Shown here piece by piece: positions 41,746 to 50,044 of a stretch of DNA of 64,000 nucleotides (position 1 is the stretch's first letter; the number at the start of each line of letters is the position of its first letter). Under the pieces are notes generated by a model, which was not told the DNA's origin, did no database searches, and saw nothing but the letters and a program-made list of their open reading frames with translations. This DNA is from DASZKW01 sp035552775 (GTDB lineage Bacteria > Actinomycetota > Acidimicrobiia > Acidimicrobiales > Palsa-688): contig DASZKW010000032.1 of NCBI GenBank assembly GCA_035552775.1, forward strand, positions 11,604 through 75,603, written 5' to 3'. The position numbers and the translations under genes are program-made.

Positions 41746-43110
41746 CTACCGAAGCTGGCTGAGCGCCTGGCGGGCGGCGACGATCACCGGGTCCCAGACG
41801 GGCGAGAACGGCGGCGCGTACCCGAGGTCGAGGTGCACCATTTCCTCGGCGGTCATCCCCGCGGCCAGAGCGGTTGCCACAACGTCGATGCGTTTGGCCG
41901 AGCCCGGGCCGCCCACGATCTGGGCGCCGAGCACACGCCCGCTCACCACTTCCGCCAGCAGTTTCACGGTGACGGCGCTCGAGTCGTGCAGGTAGCCCGC
42001 CTGGGTACTGGACTCGATGCGCGCCGCGGTGTACTCGAAGCCGGCCGCTGTCGCCTCCGCTTCGCTCAGCCCGGTACGGGCAACTTCACAAGCGCAGATC
42101 CGGGTCACGGCGGTGCCTGCCACCCCGGGGAAGGTGGCGTAGCCGCCGGACATGTTGATGCCGGCGACCCTGCCCTGCTTGTTGGCGTGGGTACCGAGGG
42201 GCACGTGCACCGCTGTCCCCGACACGATGTGGCGGGACTCGCAGCAGTCCCCCGCCGCGTACACGCCATCGGCCGAGGTGCGCTGGCGCCGGTCTACCAC
42301 GAGCCCGCCGGTGGGACCGGTGGCCAACCCGGCGGACTGGGCCAAGCCGGTATCGGGAGCCACGCCCGTGCCGAGCACCACCAGGTCGGCGGCGATCTCG
42401 GCCCCGCTCGTGGTGACCATCCCGTCCTCGATCGCCTCCAGGCGCTCGCCGAGCCGCACGGTGATCCCCTCGGATCGCATCGCGCGGCTGACCATGGCCC
42501 CCATGTCAGGGTCGAGGCTGGACATCACCTCCGGGCCCTGTTCGACGACGACGACGCTCGCCCCACGGTCCCTGAACGCCTCGGCCAGCTCCAGCCCGAT
42601 GTAGCCGCTGCCCACCACGCACACGTGGGCAGGGCGGCGCGAGGCGGCCTCGTCCAACAGGTTGGCGGCGTCGCCCAGAGTCTGGACCCCGAGCACGTGG
42701 GGTCCGTCGATGCCGGGCACGTCGGGGCGGCGAGGCGTGGCCCCGGTGGCAACGTGCAGCAGATCGAAACCCAGCTTGAAGGTCCGGTCGTGGGTCCGGT
42801 TGTGCACCTCGACGGTGCGGGCGTCGAGGTCGACAGCCGTCGCCTCGTGCTCGATGCGCACGTCGATACGCATGGCCCGGAACTGCTCGGGCGTCCGCAC
42901 CACCAGCTCTTCGATGCGGTCCACCCCGCCGCCGACGAGGTAGGGGATCCCGCACGCCGAGTAGCTCGTCCAGCGCCCCATCTCCAGGGCGACGATCTCG
43001 AGGTCTCCCTGGCGGCGGCGGGCCTGGGCGGCGGCGGCCATCCCTCCCGCGTCGCCACCGATGACCACTAATCGTTCGCCCACGCCGGGCGAGCCTACGG
43101 TGTGCGGCAT
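41746..43110 (-). CDS. FAD-dependent pyridine nucleotide-disulfide oxidoreductase (CoA-disulfide reductase/NADH oxidase-like)
   Basis: About 454 aa. LVVIGGDAGGMAAAAQARRR is the FAD dinucleotide-binding motif, YSACGIPYLVGG holds the single active-site Cys of the CoADR/Nox class, VCVVGSGYIGLELAEAF the NAD(P)H motif, and SADGVYAAGDCCESRH the second FAD motif. The C-terminal dimerisation domain (about 335-454) is complete and includes YAPPFSPVWDP, typical of this class. It would reduce CoA disulfide, persulfide or oxygen. GTG 43083 is an alternative start. It is divergent from the small Cys-rich gene only 10 bases away. Confidence 0.88.
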   Translation of the reverse strand: MPHTVGSPGVGERLVVIGGDAGGMAAAAQARRRQGDLEIVALEMGRWTSYSACGIPYLVGGGVDRIEELVVRTPEQFRAMRIDVRIEHEATAVDLDARTVEVHNRTHDRTFKLGFDLLHVATGATPRRPDVPGIDGPHVLGVQTLGDAANLLDEAASRRPAHVCVVGSGYIGLELAEAFRDRGASVVVVEQGPEVMSSLDPDMGAMVSRAMRSEGITVRLGERLEAIEDGMVTTSGAEIAADLVVLGTGVAPDTGLAQSAGLATGPTGGLVVDRRQRTSADGVYAAGDCCESRHIVSGTAVHVPLGTHANKQGRVAGINMSGGYATFPGVAGTAVTRICACEVARTGLSEAEATAAGFEYTAARIESSTQAGYLHDSSAVTVKLLAEVVSGRVLGAQIVGGPGSAKRIDVVATALAAGMTAEEMVHLDLGYAPPFSPVWDPVIVAARQALSQLR

Positions 43111-43119
43111 CATGGGTGC

Positions 43120-43389
43120 ATGGCCGTACGCGATGACTGCCGTCATTACCTCCTGCGCACCACCCCGAGTGGTGAGGCGATGCAGCGATGCCGGGTGGGG
43201 GCCAATGAGGAGTCGCCGTTCGCGTGTGCGGAGGGATGCTTGTTCTTCGAGCCCAAGACGGTGAGCGGGGCCGGGTGGGCACAGGCTCCGGCCCAGCCGA
43301 TGAGCAACACCGGCCGCGGCCTGATCGGTTTGCCCAACCCGCCGGCCAAGGGGAGGAAGGGCAGGGGAAAGGGCAAGCGGAACCGCTAG
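43120..43389 (+). CDS. small conserved Cys-containing protein
   Basis: 89 aa from the ATG at 43120 (MAVRDDCRHYLLRTT). It has four cysteines (C7, then the pattern RCRVGANEESPFACAEGC), spaced as for a small metal-binding or iron-sulfur site, then a flexible Pro/Gly/Lys tail ending GRKGRGKGKRNR that could bind nucleic acid. Proteins of this kind appear in actinobacteria without assigned function; the link is from memory. It is divergent from the flavoprotein and overlaps by 4 bases the end of the convergent gene at 43386. Confidence 0.7.
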   Translation: MAVRDDCRHYLLRTTPSGEAMQRCRVGANEESPFACAEGCLFFEPKTVSGAGWAQAPAQPMSNTGRGLIGLPNPPAKGRKGRGKGKRNR

Positions 43390-43757
43390 CCGGGCGCCGC
43401 GCTGCCCTCACCCGGGCCGGGCTGGCGCCGGAGGCCTGGGGCAGCGAGGACTTCAGCAAGGTTCCCGAAGAACGCGGAGCGGGCCAGGACCCTCCCGCAA
43501 CCGGCCCTCTTCGCGCTGCGCAGCAACTCGGCGTCGACGTGGCTGGCGAAACCCACCGTGGGCGCGCCCGCCAGGTCGGCCAGGGCGTCGAGGACCCCCG
43601 GGCGCCCGAGATCGATCACCACGACGTCGGCCCCCTCGGCCGCCGGCGCCAGCGCCGCCGGGTCGGTGACCATCTCGATCTCGGCGCCGAGAGCTCCGCC
43701 CGCCGCCGTCACCTTGGAGCGGTCCATCAGGTCCGGGACGTACGCGACGATTCTCAC
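43386..43757 (-). CDS. conserved hypothetical protein, receiver-like alpha/beta fold
   Basis: 123 aa. Alternating hydrophobic strands and helices (VRIVAYVPDLMDRSKV, ADVVVIDLGRPGVLDAL, APTVGFASHVDAELLRSAK, CGRVLARSAFFGNLAEVL) suggest a small Rossmann or response-regulator-like fold, with Asp in VVVIDLG at the position of a phospho-acceptor and Lys in SAKRAG later. A true receiver assignment is uncertain. The GTG at 43757 forms a GTGA overlap with the stop of the upstream gene, so the two are coupled. Confidence 0.65.
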   Translation of the reverse strand: MRIVAYVPDLMDRSKVTAAGGALGAEIEMVTDPAALAPAAEGADVVVIDLGRPGVLDALADLAGAPTVGFASHVDAELLRSAKRAGCGRVLARSAFFGNLAEVLAAPGLRRQPGPGEGSAAPG

Positions 43758-44272
43758 TGCGCGGATCCTCCCGCCTGAGCTGGGTTGTTGTGCCGGCGCT
43801 TGTGCTCGAACGCCTTGGCTGCTCCCCACGCCAGCGCCGGTCCGGTGAGGGCTGGGTCGACGTCGGCCCACGACGCCGGGGACAGGTCGTACGCGTCGGC
43901 GGGAAACGCATCGGTGACGAAGCGGTCGCGCTGCGCCGGGGGCGCACCGGCGGCGGCGAGCACGGCCGTCGGGTAGGCCACAGCGGCGCGCACAAGCGAC
44001 AGGGGAGTTGTCCGCTGTTCGTCGACATCGGCGTCCAGGAGGGCGCGGACCTGAGCACCGACATCCTGGGCGGCCCGCCGGCCGGCGGCGGCGGCGGCGG
44101 CGGCGACCTCGTCGGGGATCTCACCGCGCCACGCCATCATCGTTTCACGCACGCAGCGCTGCACCCAGGTGGGAAGGGCCTCATCGATGCCTTCGGCCAG
44201 CGCCTGGGAATAGGGGTCCACGGATACCCATGCTGGTCCCTGGTGGGCCGAAACGGCCACTCCGACGCCCAT
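43754..44272 (-). CDS. conserved hypothetical helical protein
   Basis: About 172 aa, largely alpha-helical. VDPYSQALAEGIDEALPTWV, CVRETMMAWRGEIPDEV and a poly-Ala helix are followed by PLSLVRAAVAYPTAVLAAAG and a C-terminal HKRRHNNPAQAGG tail. No membrane span or catalytic motif. The GTG at 44221, just before DPYSQALAEG, may be the true start instead of the ATG at 44272. It forms a two-gene operon with the receiver-like gene and diverges from the DUF3817 gene. Confidence 0.65.
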   Translation of the reverse strand: MGVGVAVSAHQGPAWVSVDPYSQALAEGIDEALPTWVQRCVRETMMAWRGEIPDEVAAAAAAAGRRAAQDVGAQVRALLDADVDEQRTTPLSLVRAAVAYPTAVLAAAGAPPAQRDRFVTDAFPADAYDLSPASWADVDPALTGPALAWGAAKAFEHKRRHNNPAQAGGSAQ

Positions 44273-44335
44273 TCGGGCGGCGGGCGGCGCGGCGGTGACG
44301 GGCGGGTCGAGGTCGAGCCCGGGTACGCTCGGTTG

Positions 44336-44722
44336 GTGAGTCAGGACCTCGCGGCCGGGCCGATCACGGCGACGACTCCGGTCACCGCAGGGCTGACCGT
44401 GCGCTTCCTGCGCAGGCTGGCGGTGGCGGAGGCGCTGGCATTCCTGACCCTGCTCACTATCGCCGTCATCCACTCGACGACCGGTGGGGCCGGCACTGCG
44501 CTCTTCGTCATCGGCAACGTGCACGGGGCGGTGTTCACCACCTACCTGGTGTCGATCTTCGTGTTCCACCGCAAGCTGGATTGGGGACCGCTCACCCTGC
44601 TGCTCGTGCTCATCGCCGGGTTCATTCCCGGTGGAGGGATCATGGCGGAGCGCTGGGCCCTGGCCGACAGCCACGTGCGACCCCCGAAGCAGAAGAAGCA
44701 GCGCCGTCAGCCCAAGTCGTAG
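44336..44722 (+). CDS. DUF3817 family membrane protein
   Basis: 128 aa with three hydrophobic segments: VAEALAFLTLLTIAVIHS, LFVIGNVHGAVFTTYLVSIF and PLTLLLVLIAGFIPGGGIMA, then a basic tail RPPKQKKQRRQPKS. The GNVHGAVFTTYL and IPGGGIMAER segments fit DUF3817, a small actinobacterial inner-membrane family of unknown function. GTG start 63 bases from the divergent gene. It stands alone and converges with the NIL gene. Confidence 0.82.
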   Translation: MSQDLAAGPITATTPVTAGLTVRFLRRLAVAEALAFLTLLTIAVIHSTTGGAGTALFVIGNVHGAVFTTYLVSIFVFHRKLDWGPLTLLLVLIAGFIPGGGIMAERWALADSHVRPPKQKKQRRQPKS

Positions 44723-44748
44723 CCGCGGCCCCGCCCGAAGGGTCCTGC

Positions 44749-44988
44749 TCAGCTCTCGAGGAGGTCTCCGAGGCGGTCGACCTGGACCCCAGAGGAGGCC
44801 AGCCAACTGAGCGCGGCGTCCACCTGGGCGTCCTCGCCGCCCAACTCGCAGATGATCCAACCCATGTGTTCCTCCACGCTGGCCCGGCGGATGTTGGGCG
44901 TCACGTCGAACTCGCGCACCAGGCGGGCGATGACCGGCTGGCGCACGAGGTCCTCGGGGAAGGTGAGGCGTACCCTGACGTCGGTCAT
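44749..44988 (-). CDS. NIL domain protein
   Basis: 79-aa ferredoxin-like (beta-alpha-beta-beta-alpha-beta) NIL domain standing alone: VRVRLTFPEDLVRQPVIARL, VTPNIRRASVEEHMGWIICE and DAALSWLASSGVQVDRL match the domain found at the C-terminus of methionine ABC transporter ATPases and in sulfur-metabolism proteins. The ATG overlaps the LarE stop by 4 bases. Known NIL proteins bind or sense methionine or act in sulfur transfer; a partner role to LarE is inferred from the coupling. Confidence 0.85.
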   Translation of the reverse strand: MTDVRVRLTFPEDLVRQPVIARLVREFDVTPNIRRASVEEHMGWIICELGGEDAQVDAALSWLASSGVQVDRLGDLLES

Positions 44989-45809
44989 GAAGCCAGCGCC
45001 GCGTTGAGGTTGCCGGAGCGGAATCCCTCCAGGTCCAGCGTCACGTACCGGTAGCCGGCGGCGCGCACGACGGCGACCACCTCTCCACGCCGCTCGACCG
45101 CGCCGAGCAGGTCGGCAGGGTCGAGTTCCACCCGGGCGAGGTCGCCGTAATGGCGAACCCGGAGCTGGGCGAATCCGAGTTTCCGCAAACCCTCCTCAGC
45201 CACCGCGACCCGGCCGAGCGTGCCCAAAGTGACCGGCGTTCCGTAGGGGACCCGGGAAGCCAAGCAGGCGGCCGCAGGCTTGTCCCACACGTCGAGGCCG
45301 AGGCGGCGTGCCGTGGCACGTACGTCGGCCTTGGTGAAGCCGGCGTCGACGAGCGGGAACACCGCACCCCTCTCACTGGCCGCCCGCTGACCGGGGCGGT
45401 GCTCGCCGAGGTCGTCGAGGTTGACCCCGAGGGCGATCACCGCGCCGGGCTGCCCGGTCTCGGCGAAGGCAGCAGCGCCGGGCGCGGCAAGGGGGGCCAG
45501 GCGCTCCATCAGCTCGGTCTTGCAGTGGTAGCAGCGGTCGGCGCCGTTGGCCACGTACTCCGGGCGGGCGCCCTCGTCGGTTGTGACGGGGACCCAGCGC
45601 AGTCCCCAGCGCCCGGCCAGCTCCCGGCAGGCGTCGAGCTCGGAGGGCGCCAGAGACGCCGACACGGCGGTGGCCGCCACCACCCGGCCGGCACCGAGGG
45701 TGTCGTGGGCGACCCACGCCAGCAGGGAAGAGTCGACGCCGCCGCTGAACGCCACGACCACACGGTCGAAGGTGCCCAGGCGCCGGCGCAGCAGGCCCAG
45801 GTCACCCAT
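44985..45809 (-). CDS. larE: LarE-like ATP-dependent sulfur transferase
   Basis: 274-aa PP-loop enzyme. VVAFSGGVDSSLLAWV (about 18-33) is the PP-loop. RCYHCKTELMERL (about 92-104) and the WDKPAAACLASRVPYG block (about 175-190), with Cys at the position of the sacrificial cysteine of LarE, are conserved. LarE donates sulfur from its own cysteine to the nickel-pincer cofactor of lactate racemase; other homologues serve other thiolations. larB and larC are not in the window. It overlaps the AlaX-like gene by 8 bases and NIL by 4. Confidence 0.85.
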   Translation of the reverse strand: MGDLGLLRRRLGTFDRVVVAFSGGVDSSLLAWVAHDTLGAGRVVAATAVSASLAPSELDACRELAGRWGLRWVPVTTDEGARPEYVANGADRCYHCKTELMERLAPLAAPGAAAFAETGQPGAVIALGVNLDDLGEHRPGQRAASERGAVFPLVDAGFTKADVRATARRLGLDVWDKPAAACLASRVPYGTPVTLGTLGRVAVAEEGLRKLGFAQLRVRHYGDLARVELDPADLLGAVERRGEVVAVVRAAGYRYVTLDLEGFRSGNLNAALAS

Positions 45810-46515
45810 CGAGCACCTCGAGGCGGATTCTTTTGTTTCCCTTTCCTTTGGACTCCGTCTTGACCACCCGGATACGACCGACCTCGTCGGTGGAGCGCAC
45901 GTGGGTGCCGCCGTCGGCCTGCTTGTCCAATCCGACGATGTCGACCACGCGGATCTCTGCCACCGATGACGGGATGAGGTTGACCTTGGTGCGGATCAGG
46001 TCCTTGTCCACCAGGGCCGTCCCCCGGGGGAGGAACGCCACCTCGACAGGGCGGGCAGCGGCCAACTCGGCGTTGACCAACTCCTCCACCTTGGCTCCGA
46101 AACCTTCCGGGAGGGGGTCGAACTCGAAATCCATCCGGGCCGCCAGGGGCTCCATGTTGCCCCCGGTGACCGGCGTGGCCCACTCGTTCCAGATCACCCC
46201 GCACAGCACGTGCAATGCGGTGTGGGTACGCATCAGGGCGTAGCGGCGCCCCCAGTCGATCTCGCCGGCCACCGCGGTCCCGGGCTCGGGCACCGGCGAT
46301 CCGGAGGGCGCAAGAGTGTGCCACACCTCGTCGCCCTCCTTGCGCACGCTTACGACGGGCATGCCTGCCAGTGTGCCGGTGTCGTGGGGCTGGCCGCCAC
46401 CGGTGGGGTAGAACGCCGTGCGGTCCAGAGTCACCCGGTCACCCTGGACGGCGACCACGGCGGCGTCGAAGGCCCTCATGTAAGCGTCGCGCAGGTACAG
46501 CAGGTCGGCAGCCAT
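45802..46515 (-). CDS. alanyl-tRNA editing protein (AlaX type)
   Basis: 237-aa trans-editing hydrolase that removes mis-charged amino acids from tRNA(Ala). TAFYPTGGGQPHDTG (about 33-47) is the N-terminal glycine-rich motif, MRTHTALHVL (about 94-103) carries the zinc-binding H-x-x-x-H, and DKQADGGTHVRSTDEVG (about 198-214) the second metal site. The N-terminal barrel domain makes it an AlaX-M-like form. It is first in the operon with larE and the NIL gene; no functional link between them is known. Confidence 0.9.
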   Translation of the reverse strand: MAADLLYLRDAYMRAFDAAVVAVQGDRVTLDRTAFYPTGGGQPHDTGTLAGMPVVSVRKEGDEVWHTLAPSGSPVPEPGTAVAGEIDWGRRYALMRTHTALHVLCGVIWNEWATPVTGGNMEPLAARMDFEFDPLPEGFGAKVEELVNAELAAARPVEVAFLPRGTALVDKDLIRTKVNLIPSSVAEIRVVDIVGLDKQADGGTHVRSTDEVGRIRVVKTESKGKGNKRIRLEVLDG

Positions 46516-46553
46516 TGGTGGTTATTGTCGCAGGCCCGGCGTAGCCTTGAGAG

Positions 46554-46870
46554 ATGCGCACCGTCGTCCTCGGGGAAAGGCCGGAAGAGCTCGACGAACT
46601 GATCGGCCGCCGCCAACCAGCAGATCGCGGTGCTGCTCGACGGACCGGCCCGGGCCGCCGGCCTGATCGCCACCGGCGCGTTCAACCTGGGCGAGCCCCA
46701 CAACTTCAGGGTGCCCGACCGGGCGCTGCACCGCACCCGGCCCTCGGCGGTGTGGGTCCCCACCGCGGCGATCGTTGTGGAAATCGCGTCGCCCGGTGAC
46801 CGCCAGCGCCGTCATCGAGATGGACCCTGCCGAGTTGAGCGCCGGCATCGGCTGGCCCCCCGTCGCATGA
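46554..46870 (+). pseudogene. decayed Uma2 family gene
   Basis: Three Uma2-like pieces lie in three different frames. The start MRTVVLGERPEELDELI reads from the ATG at 46554. A middle piece (LLDGPARAAGLIATGAFNLG, VPDRALHRTRPSAVWVPTAA, IVVEIASPGD) reads one base out of frame. A C-terminal piece (SAVIEMDPAELSAGIGWPPV) reads in the third frame and ends at the TGA 46868-46870. The middle piece keeps the P-D...E core, and material between pieces is missing, so this is a deleted and frameshifted copy. An intact relative is at 23282. Confidence 0.7.
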
Positions 46871-46891
46871 GCCTCGGCCGCCCGGGCGCGA

Positions 46892-46923
46892 AAAAGGGGG
46901 CGACCCGCGGGCCGCCCCCTTTT
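46892..46923 (-). terminator. rho-independent terminator of groEL
   Basis: Perfect 11-base inverted repeat (AAAAGGGGGCG / CGCCCCCTTTT) with a 10-base loop, starting 17 bases after the groEL stop on the minus strand. The transcript ends the stem in a U-run. The repeat is symmetrical enough to work for either strand. Confidence 0.88.
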
Positions 46924-46939
46924 CACCTACTCCTGCTGC

Positions 46940-48562
<1,623 letters not shown>

Positions 48563-48613
48563 CGGGCTGTCATTCCCTCCATTGGGGACCGGGCCCTCCG
48601 TCGGGGGGCCGAG

Positions 48614-48646
48614 CTGTTAGCACTCTCATGTGTCGAGTGCTAACAG
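48614..48646. promoter_or_regulatory. CIRCE operator (HrcA binding site)
   Basis: TTAGCACTC-N9-GAGTGCTAA is present without any mismatch (48617-48625 and 48635-48643), and the complementarity extends to 12-base arms (CTGTTAGCACTC / GAGTGCTAACAG). It lies 52-84 bases upstream of the groEL start. HrcA repression at CIRCE is established for class I heat-shock genes, so groEL here is heat-inducible by inference. Confidence 0.95.
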
Positions 48647-48664
48647 TAGACCGCATCTGGGGCG

Positions 48665-49591
48665 CTAGCGCAACCCGTCCCTCTGCGAAACCGCCCGACC
48701 AAGCCGCGAGACCAGCTTCTCCGCAGTCCACGAAGCGGTGATCTGGAGGAGGAGCCAGTTTTCGAGGGCCAGGTCCGAGGCACGCGCTCGGTCACCGTGA
48801 AAGCGCCTGAGGTCGCGGTGGAACTCGGCGCTGTCGTACTCCATGGCGATGCGCCAGCGTGGGTAGGCGAAGTCGAGCTCGCACCAGCGGTCGCCGACCC
48901 ACACGGGGTGGTGGCGTACCGGCAGTGGCAGGCCCGCCCCGGCAATGGTGTCCCAAACCCAGTCCTCAGCCGTTGAGGCACCCCGGCCGGCGTCGGCGTG
49001 CCGTGCATCGATCAACGCGGACATCACACCGAGACGGTGGCGGCCGAGTGCGCCAGCCCCGCTCAGCCGGCGCTCCAGCGCCTCGAGGGTCAGCAGGCGC
49101 CGGCGAATGAGGTCGTCGGCTACCCGACCGACCAGAGCAGGACCCACCAGTCGAGAAAGGTCGATGACCGTGCGGGCGGCGCTGGTCACCGAAATGCCGT
49201 AACGCTCGTCGATGTCGGCCGCCGGCAGCACCACCCTCGCCACCTGGCACCCGTCGGCCCTGACGTTACGACTTTTGGGCACGGCCACCGCAACAGGTGG
49301 CGGTGCGATGTGCTCGGCGCCCCAAAGGTGAGCGGCCGCGAGGCCCCAAACGGCAACGGGAGGGCCGATGGCCAGCACGGGCCCAAGCGCCCGCTGGCGC
49401 CATGACGACGGGACAGCGGAGAAGCGGTACACACCGCGCCAGTGGCGGACGAGGATGTTTTGGGCGGCGCGCCGGGCGAGCTGGCCGGCGCTGAGGTATT
49501 CCAGCGCCTGATGTCGCGACACCAGGCCGAACTGCCGCTCGCCGAGTTTCGCCAAACCAGGGGGGACAAGGACCACAGTGCATTTCAGCAC
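48665..49591 (-). CDS. AbiEi antitoxin-like/DUF559-like protein
   Basis: 308 aa. The N-terminal part (about 16-65: ERQFGLVSRHQALEYLSAGQ, LVRHWRGVYRFS) is the winged-helix domain of the AbiEi antitoxin-like family, in which DNA binding is expected. The C-terminal third (about 232-300: ELDFAYPRWRIAMEYDSAEF, ENWLLLQITA) has the D...E-x-D pattern of DUF559/Vsr-like nuclease folds. This fusion is common in actinobacteria, often as several chromosomal copies, and usually has no partner toxin. No partner gene is next to it. GTG/ATG choice near 49591 is uncertain. Confidence 0.75.
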   Translation of the reverse strand: MLKCTVVLVPPGLAKLGERQFGLVSRHQALEYLSAGQLARRAAQNILVRHWRGVYRFSAVPSSWRQRALGPVLAIGPPVAVWGLAAAHLWGAEHIAPPPVAVAVPKSRNVRADGCQVARVVLPAADIDERYGISVTSAARTVIDLSRLVGPALVGRVADDLIRRRLLTLEALERRLSGAGALGRHRLGVMSALIDARHADAGRGASTAEDWVWDTIAGAGLPLPVRHHPVWVGDRWCELDFAYPRWRIAMEYDSAEFHRDLRRFHGDRARASDLALENWLLLQITASWTAEKLVSRLGRAVSQRDGLR

Positions 49592-49644
49592 GTCTCATAC
49601 TGAGCTGGCAAGCTAGTCGGCCTTGCGACGGCCCCCTGGGCCAT

Positions 49645-49756
49645 CGAAATGCGCAGTTGCGCGCGCCGAGCCCAGCGGAGTGCGCGAGAGCACACGGAAA
49701 ACGTGCGTTCCCGTGCACTCCGAACGGCGGAGCGCGCGTAACGCTACATTTGGGCG
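49645..49756 (-). repeat. 112-nt structured repeat element, copy B
   Basis: Second copy of the element at 30586-30697, same length and orientation. The first 21 bases match copy A at 20 positions, and the centre (CACGGAAA-CGTGCGTT) and the end (ACATTTGG) are also kept. The terminal arms pair less fully than in copy A. An internal GGAGTGC/GCACTCC stem (about 49676-49682 and 49715-49721) closes the centre instead. It begins 7 bases after the MoaD-like stop codon on the minus strand. Confidence 0.75.
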
Positions 49757-49763
49757 TGCAGGG

Positions 49764-50042
49764 TCAGCTGCCGCCGGCTACGGCGGGCACGATCGACAGG
49801 ACAGTCCCGTCGCCGACCGCCGTGGCCACGCCGTCGAGGAAGCGGATGTCCTCGTCGGCGACGAAGACGTTCACGAAGCGGCGCAAGGTTCCGCCCTCGT
49901 CGAACAACCTGTCGTTGAAGCCGGGATGGGCGGCGTCGAGGGACTTCAGCGCCTCGCCGACCGTTGAGCCTTCGACGCTGACCTCGCTCGACCCCCCGGC
50001 GAGGGGGCGAAGCTGGGTGGGGATGCGGACCTTGACTGCCAT
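49764..50042 (-). CDS. MoaD/ThiS-like sulfur-carrier protein ending Gly-Gly-Ser
   Basis: 92-aa ubiquitin-like fold: VKVRIPTQLRPLAGG (strand 1 and turn), VGEALKSLDAAHPGF (helix), RRFVNVFVADEDIRFLDG and TVLSIVPAVAGGS. Sulfur carriers need a terminal Gly-Gly for adenylation and thiocarboxylation; here one Ser follows (GGC GGC AGC TGA at 49775-49764), so a protease would have to expose the Gly-Gly. It starts 2 bases after the threonine synthase stop. In mycobacteria a comparable carrier (CysO) works with a PLP enzyme (CysM) and protease Mec; a similar role with this ThrC is inference. Confidence 0.85.
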   Translation of the reverse strand: MAVKVRIPTQLRPLAGGSSEVSVEGSTVGEALKSLDAAHPGFNDRLFDEGGTLRRFVNVFVADEDIRFLDGVATAVGDGTVLSIVPAVAGGS

Positions 50043-50044
50043 GT

